DNA from: Streptomyces cyaneogriseus subsp. noncyanogenus
Lineage (GTDB): Bacteria > Actinomycetota > Actinomycetes > Streptomycetales > Streptomycetaceae
Reading direction: 5' to 3'
NCBI RefSeq assembly: GCF_000931445.1
Contig: NZ_CP010849.1
Span: 6,820,001-6,884,000, forward strand
DNA length: 64,000 nucleotides
A model generated the notes under the pieces. It saw only the letters and a list, made by a program, of their open reading frames with translations. It did not search any database and was not told the origin of the DNA. The translations under genes and the position numbers were made by a program. The first letter of the stretch is position 1; each line of letters opens with the position of its first letter. Positions 16,927 to 24,191 of the stretch are shown here, in pieces.

Positions 16927-17294
16927 TGGGGTCTCCGTATCGGCGATGTCTTTCCGGCACCATGATGCGGCGCCGGTCCGTCATGATGCAGGGCGGCCCC
17001 CCACCGGCGAAATCCACGCGCCCCACCGTCGCGCGGCGGCCCCGGCGGCGGCCGGCTCCGCGTGAGAGACCACCCTCACCAGCGCCGACGAGCCGGAGCC
17101 GGTGCACGGTGACGGCCTTCGCGCGGAGCCGACGGGCGGCCGGGACGGGGTGGCCGCCGGGGTCCGCGGGCCAGTGCTCGGGCTGGTCGACGAGGTGATC
17201 GGCGTGTGCCCGGGTGTACCGGTGGCGGCGCGGTCAGTGAACCACCGACTCGCCAAGGAGAGTCAGTGAACCACTGACTCTCCTTGGCGCGGCG
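16927..17294. other. Intergenic region, no convincing gene
   Basis: The 368 bases between the ddaH start and the XRE stop contain no reading frame with convincing codon bias. The left part should hold the ddaH promoter. The right part carries an imperfect direct repeat and a perfect 18-base-arm hairpin (listed separately). Confidence 0.5.
17233..17289. repeat. Perfect 18-bp-arm hairpin with partial tandem copy
   Basis: CGCCAAGGAGAGTCAGTG (17251-17268) and its exact complement (17272-17289) flank the loop AAC. A 22-base part of the same sequence (GTCAGTGAACCAC then GACTC) also occurs 30 bases earlier, at 17233-17254, with two mismatches. The hairpin starts six bases after the stop codon of the XRE gene and probably ends its transcription. 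There is no T-run. Confidence 0.7.
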
Positions 17295-17600
17295 TTACGA
17301 AGCCAGCGACGGATGCCGCGTGACAGGAAGGGCCGACTGGTCCTCGACGGTCCCCTCCGTCCGGCTGATCTCGGCCCAGACGGCGTCGAGAGACAGGCCG
17401 AGGGTGTCGGCGATCGCCGCGATGGTCGGAAAGGCGGGGGTGGCCACCCGGCCGGATTCGATCTTCCGCAGGGTTTCCGGCGAGATGTGCGAAGCGAGCG
17501 CCACGTCCAGCATCGAGCGGCAGCCCCGGGCTCGGCGGAGCAGGGCGCCGAGGCGCTGTCCGCGTGCTACCTCGGCGGGGGTGAGCGGCAACCTGACCAT
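17295..17600 (-). CDS. XRE-family transcriptional regulator
   Basis: Protein of 101 residues with a lambda-repressor-like helix-turn-helix at about 15-70 (LGALLRRARGCRSMLDVALA, then HISPETLRKIESGRVATP and TIAAIADTLGLSLDAVW). No effector domain follows; the last 25 residues are polar. It is divergent from a methionine aminopeptidase gene, only 65 bases apart. A good -10 hexamer (TAGAAT on the minus strand, 17612-17607) lies seven bases before the ATG, so its mRNA may be leaderless. Likely role: repressor of itself and of the aminopeptidase through the repeats at 17613-17639. Confidence 0.85.
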   Translation of the reverse strand: MVRLPLTPAEVARGQRLGALLRRARGCRSMLDVALASHISPETLRKIESGRVATPAFPTIAAIADTLGLSLDAVWAEISRTEGTVEDQSALPVTRHPSLAS

Positions 17601-17612
17601 GACCCCATTCTA

Positions 17613-17639
17613 ATACCGGTATAGTCAGACCGGGATAGT
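17613..17639. promoter_or_regulatory. Candidate XRE operator between xre and map
   Basis: ACCGGTATAGT (17615-17625) is repeated with one mismatch as ACCGGGATAGT (17629-17639), a 14-base period. The first copy also forms the perfect palindrome ATACCGGTAT (17613-17622). Both lie inside the 65-base divergent promoter region and overlap the likely promoter of the XRE gene. Confidence 0.5.
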
Positions 17640-17665
17640 TATTGGACGTATAGGAGAGGTCCCCC

Positions 17666-18448
17666 ATGATCGAGATCCTGAACGACCTGCGGCTCGAGCG
17701 GGCGAGGGTCACCGGCGCCCTGGTCGGAGACATCCTGCACACGCTGAAGCGGCGCAGCACGGTCGGGACGAACCTGCTGGACATCGACCAGTGGGCCAAG
17801 GAGATGATCGCCGAGGCGGGAGCGCAGTCCTGCTACGTCGACTACGCGCCTTCCTTCGGGCGCGGCCCGTTCGGGCACTACATCTGCACGGCCGTCAACG
17901 ACGGAGTGCTCCATGGGCGGCCTCACGACTACACGCTGGCGGACGGAGATCTGCTGACGCTCGATCTCGCCGTGGCCAAGGGCGGGGTGGCGGCGGACGC
18001 CGCGATCAGCTTCCTGGTGGGCAAGGCCAGGCCGGCGGAGAGCGTCGCGATGATCGAGGCGACCGAGCGTGCCCTCGCCGCCGGCATCGCCGTCGCCCGG
18101 CCCGGGGCGCGCATCGGTGACCTCTCCCACGCCATCGGCACGGTCCTCGGCGAGGCGGGCTACCTGATCAACACCGAGTTCGGAGGCCACGGCATCGGCT
18201 CGACCATGCACCAGGACCCGCACGTCCCGAACGCCGGACGGCCCGGCCGGGGATACAAGCTGCGCCCCGGACTGCTGCTCGCCCTGGAGCCCTGGGTCAT
18301 GCTCGACACCGCCGCACTCGTCACCGACGCCGACGGATGGACGCTGCGCAGCGCGACGGGCTGCCGGACCGCGCACAGCGAGCACACCATCGCCATCACC
18401 GAGGACGGAGCCGAGATCCTCACCCTGCCCACGCAGGCGCGACCGTGA
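17666..18448 (+). CDS. map: Type I methionine aminopeptidase
   Basis: Complete type I methionine aminopeptidase, 260 residues, which removes N-terminal methionine in the cytosol. All five metal ligands can be found: aspartates in LTLDLAVAKGGVAADAA, histidine in GGHGIGSTMHQDPH, glutamates in ALEPWVML and SEHTIAIT. AGGAGAGG precedes the ATG. Unlike the housekeeping copy, usually in the ribosomal-protein region next to adk/infA, this one is paired divergently with an XRE regulator, suggesting a regulated accessory copy, perhaps supporting tolerance to an aminopeptidase inhibitor (inference). Confidence 0.9.
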   Translation: MIEILNDLRLERARVTGALVGDILHTLKRRSTVGTNLLDIDQWAKEMIAEAGAQSCYVDYAPSFGRGPFGHYICTAVNDGVLHGRPHDYTLADGDLLTLDLAVAKGGVAADAAISFLVGKARPAESVAMIEATERALAAGIAVARPGARIGDLSHAIGTVLGEAGYLINTEFGGHGIGSTMHQDPHVPNAGRPGRGYKLRPGLLLALEPWVMLDTAALVTDADGWTLRSATGCRTAHSEHTIAITEDGAEILTLPTQARP

Positions 18449-18583
18449 GGGAAACCGCGCCGCTGCCGCGCCGGCAGCCCCGGCTGTCAGGCGAGGCCGA
18501 CGGTCGCCGCCGACGCCCGGTCTCCACGGCCGACGGCAGCGCCCGCCCCTCCTGCCGGAGGCGGACGCTGCCGCGCTGGTCGG

Positions 18584-18853
18584 TCAGCCGGTCTGGCGGA
18601 GTTCGTGGGTGGCGCCGCTGGTGAGGGTGCCGTCCTGCTGCTCGTAGTGGGAAAGGGCCAGACCGAGGCCGAAGAAGGTGGGGGCCCACTCGCCGACGAA
18701 GATGCCCCACCGGTCAGCGCGTGCGACGCCGCTGCCGGCCTCGGCATTGAGGCTGGCGGCCCAGGCGACGACCGTGAGACCGATGGAAGCGAGGGCTGCG
18801 ATGTAGGCGTGCTCGCTTCTCACGCCCATGTCGTGCATCTTCTTGATGATCAT
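18584..18853 (-). CDS. Small two-span membrane protein
   Basis: An 89-residue protein I cannot assign to a named family. Two hydrophobic segments are visible (YIAALASIGLTVVAWAASL and WGIFVGEWAPTFFGLGLAL), with a charged N-terminus (MIIKKMHDMGVRSEH) and a polar C-terminus (EQQDGTLTSGATHELRQTG). GGAG precedes the ATG with good spacing and codon bias is good. Both neighbours are unrelated, so no role is suggested. Confidence 0.65.
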   Translation of the reverse strand: MIIKKMHDMGVRSEHAYIAALASIGLTVVAWAASLNAEAGSGVARADRWGIFVGEWAPTFFGLGLALSHYEQQDGTLTSGATHELRQTG

Positions 18854-19067
18854 TGGCGGCTCCGTTCTGTGAGACTCACCGGCCGAAGTGCCCCGTGATG
18901 CATCCGCTAATCGCCGGTTTGTCCGGCTGTGTCCAGTGGTGCGTCGCGCGCCGCCCCGTGGGCCGACGCAGCGCCTCGCGGCCGATCGCCCCCGCCGCGC
19001 CACTCACCAGCGGGTTTCGGTGGTCCCGTGGCGACGGGCACGGACTCCGTCTCACCAGGAGTGGAGC

Positions 19068-19409
19068 TCAGCGGGCGGGGTGCGGCGCGGCCGGCGTGCT
19101 GTCCTCGGTGGCGGCGAGGGAGGCGAGCAGGCGCAGGCCCTCTTCGGAAGGGGAGCCGGGCTCGGCGGAGTAGATGGTCATGGTGAGGCCGGGCTCGGCG
19201 GCCAGGTCGAGGGATTCGTAGGCAAGGGTGAGCTCGCCGACGGCGGGGTGGTGGAACCACTTGGTGCCGGTGCCGTGGCGGCGGACGTCGTGCGCGCCCC
19301 AGCCGGTGCGGAACTGCTCGGACCGGGTGGACAGCTCGCCGACGAGGTCGTGCAGGTCCTTGCCGTACGGGTTGCGGCCGGCCTGTGCGTGCAGGATGGC
19401 CACCGCCAT
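19068..19409 (-). pseudogene. C-terminal remnant of an XRE/MmyB-type regulator
   Basis: About 113 codons matching only the end of the common Streptomyces XRE regulators with an MmyB-like ligand domain: LVGELSTRSEQFRTGWGAHDV, GTKWFHHPAVGELTLAYESL and IYSAEPGSPSEEGLRLL. The helix-turn-helix half (normally about 150 residues upstream) is absent, since the reading frame begins at GRNPYGKDLH. The sequence directly before it belongs to another remnant on the opposite strand (19427-19531), so a deletion joined two broken genes. Expression as a functional protein is unlikely. Confidence 0.65.
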
Positions 19410-19426
19410 GCCGGCTGCCCGTTCCC

Positions 19427-19531
19427 ATGGTCCACCTGGCCATCAACGAAGCGGACGCCGACCACGACGTCGTGCACTGGCTGACCCCCGTCACGGACGA
19501 GGAATACGCCGCCGCCCCCTCCACCGGCTGA
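19427..19531 (+). pseudogene. Short C-terminal gene remnant
   Basis: A 34-codon frame with strong Streptomyces codon bias (HLAINEADADHDVVHWLTPV then TDEEYAAAPSTG). It reads like the end of a longer protein and lacks an upstream coding part. It lies head to head with the XRE remnant ending at 19409, only about 17 bases away. I do not recognise the parent family with certainty. Confidence 0.35.
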
Positions 19532-19609
19532 CCCCCGGTGTGACCCCGCCCGGGACCCGCCCCAGGACGAGGCACAGCACGCGTGTCACCGACGTCCCGG
19601 GGCGTACAC

Positions 19610-21235
19610 CTAGGCGGGGTACCCCACGGCCTCCGGCGTGGTCTCCCTCAGTTCTCCCTCCTCCAGCAGCAGCCAGCGCGTGATGCCGAGCGATTCCAGG
19701 AACGGCAGGTCGTGGCTGGCCACGATCAGCGCCCCCTCGTACGACTCCAGGGCCGTGGTGAGCCGGCGCACGCTCGCCATGTCCAGGCTGTTGGTCGGCT
19801 CGTCCAGCATCAGCAGTTGCGGTGCGGGCTCGGCCAGCATCAGCGCGGCCAGCGCGGCGCGGAAGCGTTCGCCGCCGGAGAGCGTCGCCGCCTTCTGGTC
19901 GGCGCGGGCGCCCCGGAACAGGAAACGCGCCAGGCGCGCCCGGATCCGGTTGTTGGTGGCGTCCGGAGCGAACCGGGCCACGTTCTCCGCGACGCTGAGC
20001 GTGTCGTCGAGCACGTCCAGACGCTGCGGCAGAAACCGCAGCGGCACGTGGGCCGTCGCCTCGCCCGCCACCGGCCGCAGCTCCCCGGCGATCGTGCGCA
20101 GCAGCGTGGTCTTGCCCGCGCCGTTGCGCCCGATCAGCGCGATGCGCTCCGGTCCGTGCAGATCGAACCCGCCCACCACCCGGGCGCCGTACGCCAGTTC
20201 CAGATCGCGCAGGGTGAGCACGGACCGCCCCGGCGGTACGGCGGTGTACGGCAGGTCGACGCGGATCTCCTCGTCCTCCCGTACGGCCTCCGCCGCCTCG
20301 TCGAGCCGCTCCCTGGCCTCGGCCAGTTTCTCCTCGTGCATGATCCGGTGCTTGCCCGCGGACTCCTGCGCCGCGCGCTTGCGCGCCCCCATGACGATCT
20401 TCGGCTCGCGTTTCTGCTCCCACATCTTCTGGCCGTACCGCTTGCGGCGGGCCAGCTTGACCTGGGCGTCGGCCAGTTCGCGTTTCTGCTTGCGCAGATC
20501 GGCCTCGGCGACCCGCACCATCCGCTCGGCGGCCTCCTGCTCGACGGCGAGGGCCTCCTCGTAGGCCGAGTAGTTGCCGCCGTACCAGGCGACCTCCCCG
20601 GAGCGCAGGTCGGCGATCTGGTCGACGAGCTCCAGCAGTTCGCGGTCGTGGCTGACGACGACCATCACGCCCGGCCAGGACTCGACGGCCGCGTACAGCC
20701 GCCGCCGCGCGTACAGGTCGAGGTTGTTGGTCGGCTCGTCGAGCAGCAGCACGTCCGGGCGGGCGAGCAGCAGCGCCGCCAGGCGGAGCAGCACGGACTC
20801 GCCGCCGGACACCTCGCCGATGGTGCGGTCCAGCGCGACGTGGCCCAGGCCGAGCTCGCCGAGGGTGGCGAGGGCGCGCTCCTCGACGTCCCAGTCGTCG
20901 CCGACGGTCTCGAAGTGCTCCTCGGACACGTCCCCCGTCTCGATGGCGTGCAGCGCCGCCCGCTGTGCGGCGATGCCGAGCACCTCGTCGACCCGCAGGG
21001 CGGTGTCGAGGGTGACGTTCTGCGGGAGCCGGCCGATCGAGCCGGCCACCCGGACGGTGCCGTCGGACGGGGTGAGCTCTCCGGCGATCAGTTTCAGCAG
21101 CGTCGACTTCCCCGAGCCGTTGACGCCGACGAGTCCGGTGCGGCCGGGGCCGAAGGAGACGTCGAGGCCCTCGAAGACGGGGGTGCCGTCGGGCCAGGCG
21201 AACGAGAGGGACGTACAGCTGATGGAGAAAGACAT
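19610..21235 (-). CDS. ABC-F protein (ribosome-protection type)
   Basis: Duplicated ATPase without membrane domains, 541 residues. The first cassette has GVNGSGKST, VSGGES and LLLDEPTNNLDL; the second GRNGAGKTT, LSGGER and LMLDEPTNSLDM. Between them lies a long charged linker (about 240-320: RKQKRELADAQVKLARRKRYG), as in antibiotic-resistance ABC-F factors that displace drugs from the ribosome. Its location and long leader recall the S. coelicolor lincosamide/streptogramin A/pleuromutilin ABC-F factor (TiaA), an identification from memory. GGAGG precedes the ATG. Confidence 0.88.
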   Translation of the reverse strand: MSFSISCTSLSFAWPDGTPVFEGLDVSFGPGRTGLVGVNGSGKSTLLKLIAGELTPSDGTVRVAGSIGRLPQNVTLDTALRVDEVLGIAAQRAALHAIETGDVSEEHFETVGDDWDVEERALATLGELGLGHVALDRTIGEVSGGESVLLRLAALLLARPDVLLLDEPTNNLDLYARRRLYAAVESWPGVMVVVSHDRELLELVDQIADLRSGEVAWYGGNYSAYEEALAVEQEAAERMVRVAEADLRKQKRELADAQVKLARRKRYGQKMWEQKREPKIVMGARKRAAQESAGKHRIMHEEKLAEARERLDEAAEAVREDEEIRVDLPYTAVPPGRSVLTLRDLELAYGARVVGGFDLHGPERIALIGRNGAGKTTLLRTIAGELRPVAGEATAHVPLRFLPQRLDVLDDTLSVAENVARFAPDATNNRIRARLARFLFRGARADQKAATLSGGERFRAALAALMLAEPAPQLLMLDEPTNSLDMASVRRLTTALESYEGALIVASHDLPFLESLGITRWLLLEEGELRETTPEAVGYPA

Positions 21236-21565
21236 GCGGGCCTCCGCGGTGGCGCGATGCGGTCAGGGCGAACGCGTATCGAGACACCGAGGCGGCGACC
21301 GCCGCGGGAGGACCGCGGGGGAGAGGCGAAGGTCGGGGCAGCCCCGGGCATGAGAAAAGCCCTGCTCGTCGGGGACGGCTCGAACGCCGAGGTCGCACGC
21401 GGCGCACACACCTCATCGGTGGGGCGCGGTGTCTCAGGACCTCAGACGAGCAACGTCCTTCTCCAATCGACGGCAACAGGACCGCTCACAACCGTACGAA
21501 CGGCCGGAAGGGCTGTCAACGTGATTTCTCCGGCGGCCGCCGCACCGGCCGCCCGTGCCCACGGG
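21236..21565 (-). promoter_or_regulatory. Long leader of the ABC-F gene, possible attenuator
   Basis: The 330 bases before the ABC-F start contain no clear gene. On the minus strand there is a weak hairpin followed by a T-run (AGCCGTCCCCGACGAGCAGG then GCTTTTC, about 21348-21373), and a GGAGAAGG ribosome-site-like sequence followed by TTG CTC GTC TGA near 21458. Resistance ABC-F genes are often controlled by drug-dependent attenuation in such leaders, so this fits, but the hairpin is not strong and no conventional leader peptide is certain. The left end also belongs to the gap after ssgD. Confidence 0.35.
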
Positions 21566-21982
21566 TCAGTGGCTGCCCCGCATCAGCTCCGCCAGATCGC
21601 GGTCCAGATCCAGTTGCAGGTACTCCAGACCTACGGGGACCAGCTCGTTGGTGGCGGCGAGGAAGCGGCGCAGCTCCCCGGAGCGGACGTGCACCACGGC
21701 GGTGCCCTCGGGCGCGTGGAACTCCAGGACGGTGCGGTCGTACCCGTAGGGCCGCACCCGGACGTCGCCGTGCCCCTCGGGCTGCTCCATGCCCGCGGTG
21801 AGGAGCTCGCGGGAGAAGGTCCAGCAGACGTCCACGCCCTCCAGGGTGGCCGGGGCAGGGAAGGTCATGCGGACGGCGAACGGATCGCGCCGGTCGTAGT
21901 GCAGCGTGGCGGGGATGTTCGGCATCCGCGGCGCGGCGGCGACGAGGCGGGCCTCTACGGGCTGCTCGATGACGGTGGACAA
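21566..21982 (-). CDS. ssgD: SsgA-like protein SsgD
   Basis: SALP (SsgA-like) protein of 138 residues, a family found only in sporulating actinomycetes and involved in septation and cell-wall control. Typical motifs: DPFAVRMTFPA, VCWTFSRELLTAGM, GHGDVRVRP, LEFHAPEGTAVVHV and FLAATNELVP. The best start is an unusual TTG at 21982 (LSTVIEQPVEARLV) with a good GGGAG upstream; no ATG or GTG gives a sensible length. The position next to the ABC-F gene fits the S. coelicolor ssgD locus (recollection). Distinguishing SsgD from other SALPs is based on this context. Confidence 0.85.
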   Translation of the reverse strand: MSTVIEQPVEARLVAAAPRMPNIPATLHYDRRDPFAVRMTFPAPATLEGVDVCWTFSRELLTAGMEQPEGHGDVRVRPYGYDRTVLEFHAPEGTAVVHVRSGELRRFLAATNELVPVGLEYLQLDLDRDLAELMRGSH

Positions 21983-22229
21983 CGCCTGCTCCCTCGTGAC
22001 GGCTGGACGGATCTTCGGGCGGGGCGGATGAGGCCGGGCACGGGAAAAGACGTCGGAACGAGCCGATCCGTGCACACACCGCCCGAGTGACCTCTGTCAC
22101 CGCCGTCATGCACGGTGAACCGCGCCCTTCTCCCCGCGCGCCGGGCCCCCGGCGGCCTGCCGGGCGATGTGCCGTGTTCGTCCGGAACGTGGGTACCCGC
22201 TCGCTGAGCGTGAGAGGAAGTGAACGGAC

Positions 22230-22553
22230 ATGCCACGCGGTTCGAGCTCCAAACGGGAACGGCAGTACGAACACATCAAGGACAGCGCACAGGAGCGCGG
22301 CGCGAGCACCGGACGGGCCAAGGAGATGGCCGCCCGCACGGTGAACAAGGAACGCGCCCGGTCCGGCGAGACCAAGAGCTCCGGACGCGGCCCGGCCAGG
22401 AGCACCTCCTCCTCCGGCGGCGGCCGGCGGTCGGGCCAGGGCTCTCAGCAGGCCACCTACGACGAGCTGTACCAGGAGGCCAAGCGCCGTGACATCCACG
22501 GCCGTTCGAACATGAACAAGAGCGAGCTGCAGCGCGCCCTGGGCGGCAAGTGA
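22230..22553 (+). CDS. Basic 'plasmid stabilization'-type protein with Rho N-terminal-like domain
   Basis: Protein of 107 residues, very rich in Arg, Lys, Ser and Gly. The N-terminal half (SSSKRERQYEHIKDSAQERG) is helical and charged; a Ser/Gly linker follows, then a SAP/Rho-N-like C-terminus (YDELYQEAKRRDIHGRSNMN, KSELQRALG). Proteins of this form are often labelled plasmid stabilization proteins, though this has little functional support. Nucleic-acid binding is likely. AGGAAG precedes the ATG. Confidence 0.75.
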   Translation: MPRGSSSKRERQYEHIKDSAQERGASTGRAKEMAARTVNKERARSGETKSSGRGPARSTSSSGGGRRSGQGSQQATYDELYQEAKRRDIHGRSNMNKSELQRALGGK

Positions 22554-22756
22554 GCCCCACGGCTCGGTCGGCTCCCTTCCGGCGGCCCTCCGCTTCCGGC
22601 GCCGCCCCACCAGGAGCGGCGGACCCGGCGACGCGGTACGGGCGCACACCGGCGGCGTCGGGCGGGCCGCGCTACGGGCCGGCCCCGGTGCGAGCCTGAC
22701 GCGAGCCCGCCCCCGGCGGTCCGCGGGACCCCGGGGGCCGTACGCTCGACCCCACC

Positions 22757-23452
22757 ATGACGACCGTACGCATTCCCGAGGACTGGCCCGCGACCGTGGA
22801 GCAGGCCCGCGCCGTCCAGGACCGCCTGCGCGGGCGGGTGGTGCTCGACGAGCCCGGCCCGCCACCGGGGACCGGCCATGTGACCGGGGTCGACGTGGCC
22901 TACGACGACGAACGGGACCTCGTCGCCGCCGCGGCCGTCGTCCTGGACGCCGCGACCCTCGCCGTCGTCGCCGAGGCCACCGCCGTCGGCCGGATCTCCT
23001 TCCCCTACGTGCCCGGCCTGCTCGCCTTCCGCGAGATACCGACCGTCCTCGCCGCCCTGGACGCCCTGCCCTGCCCGCCCGGGCTCGTCGTCTGCGACGG
23101 CTACGGCCTCGCCCATCCGCGCCGCTTCGGCCTCGCCAGCCACCTGGGGGTGCTCACCGGGCTGCCCACGATCGGCGTGGCCAAGAACCCGTTCACCTTC
23201 GCCCACGCCGAGCCGGACGCGCCGCGCGGCAGTACGTCCCCGCTGCTCGCGGGTGCCGAGGAGGTGGGACGCGCGCTGCGCACCCGGGACGGCGTCAAGC
23301 CGGTCTTCGTCTCCGTCGGCCACCGCGTCGGCCTCGGCAACGCCTGCGCGCACACCCTCGCCCTGACCCCCGCCTACCGTCTGCCGGAGACGACGCGCCG
23401 GGCGGACGCCCTGTGCCGCGCGGCGCTGCGCGAGGCGTCCCGGCCGGTCTGA
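22757..23452 (+). CDS. nfi: Endonuclease V (deoxyinosine endonuclease)
   Basis: Protein of 231 residues that nicks DNA one base 3' of deoxyinosine and related lesions. Catalytic acids are present: the first aspartate in VTGVDVAYDD, glutamate in FPYVPGLLAFREIP, second aspartate in VVCDGYGLAHP. The GLASHLGV and PTIGVAKN motifs and the late PVFVSVGHRVGL motif complete the family pattern at normal length. It stands alone between small genes. Confidence 0.93.
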   Translation: MTTVRIPEDWPATVEQARAVQDRLRGRVVLDEPGPPPGTGHVTGVDVAYDDERDLVAAAAVVLDAATLAVVAEATAVGRISFPYVPGLLAFREIPTVLAALDALPCPPGLVVCDGYGLAHPRRFGLASHLGVLTGLPTIGVAKNPFTFAHAEPDAPRGSTSPLLAGAEEVGRALRTRDGVKPVFVSVGHRVGLGNACAHTLALTPAYRLPETTRRADALCRAALREASRPV

Positions 23453-23489
23453 CCCGTGCGGGCGCGGCGCGTCCGGGTGGGCCCGGGGT

Positions 23490-23684
23490 TCACCCGGACG
23501 GTTCCTCGATCCGCCAGCCGCCGACCTCCTGGTAGGCCGAGTCGTACACGGCCGAGCCGTCGCCGGGCCGCAGGTCGTAGTGGCGCACGTTGCCGCCCCA
23601 GTACCGCAGGATCCGGCCCAGCTCGCCCACCGGGTCCTCGGCCAACGCGCCGTCGTCCATGGTCACTTCGAGAACGAATTTCAT
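23490..23684 (-). CDS. Small hypothetical protein
   Basis: Conserved-looking 64-residue protein: MKFVLEVTMDDGALAEDPVG, then ELGRILRYWGGNVRHYDL and a tail with VYDSAYQEVGGWRIEEPSG. The beta-alpha pattern resembles small stress-type proteins of Streptomyces, but I cannot name the family. Codon third positions are strongly GC. The function is unknown. Confidence 0.6.
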   Translation of the reverse strand: MKFVLEVTMDDGALAEDPVGELGRILRYWGGNVRHYDLRPGDGSAVYDSAYQEVGGWRIEEPSG

Positions 23685-23920
23685 GCCTTCGAGTCTTTCA
23701 TTGAACTGCTTCTTGGCAGTTCGGTACGGGTGTGGGCCGGTGGCGGGCCGTGGTGGCCACGCGAAGTCTCAAGTGCGGGGGAGGGCGGGCGTCCGGGCGC
23801 GCGGGCCGTCGCCCACACCCTCGCGTGACCGGCCGGCGGCTCCGCCGAACGGTGGCTGAGTACGTCCTCTGAGTACGCGTACGGATGCGGTGCCGCCCCC
23901 GGACCGGCAGGCTCGGCCGT

Positions 23921-24067
23921 ATGACGACGCACCGCGCCCCGAAGTCCGTGGCCCGCCCCGGCCGCCCCGCCGACCGTGCCGTGACGGCCGGGCTGGCCCT
24001 CGGCGTGACGGCGGGGCTCGTCTGGGCCGGGGCGATGATCTACACCGTCGCGGGGTGGTGGCTGTAG
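23921..24067 (+). CDS. Very small single-span membrane protein
   Basis: A 48-residue frame beginning MTTHRAPKSVARPGRPADRA followed by one hydrophobic helix (VTAGLALGVTAGLVWAGAMI) and ending in WWL. A basic N-terminus before one helix predicts an inner-membrane protein with the N-terminus inside. No clear ribosome site is visible and no family is recognised, so confidence is limited. Confidence 0.45.
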   Translation: MTTHRAPKSVARPGRPADRAVTAGLALGVTAGLVWAGAMIYTVAGWWL

Positions 24068-24191
24068 AGCGGCGTGGCTGTAGGGCGGCCCGGCGAGGCG
24101 GCGCCACGGTGCACGCCCGGCCCGGTCCGGGCTGCCGCGGAGGCCCGCCTCTCGGGGCCCGGCGGAGGCCCCGGCGTCGGCGGGCGGCGGC

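Noticed and set aside
16981-17256. A 91-codon minus-strand frame between ddaH and xre
   Set aside because: No ribosome site, poor codon bias, no recognisable motif, and it overlaps the hairpin/repeat region.
21236-21416. ATG at 21416 as an ABC-F leader peptide
   Set aside because: Its frame has no early stop and runs into the ABC-F gene, so it is not a normal leader peptide.
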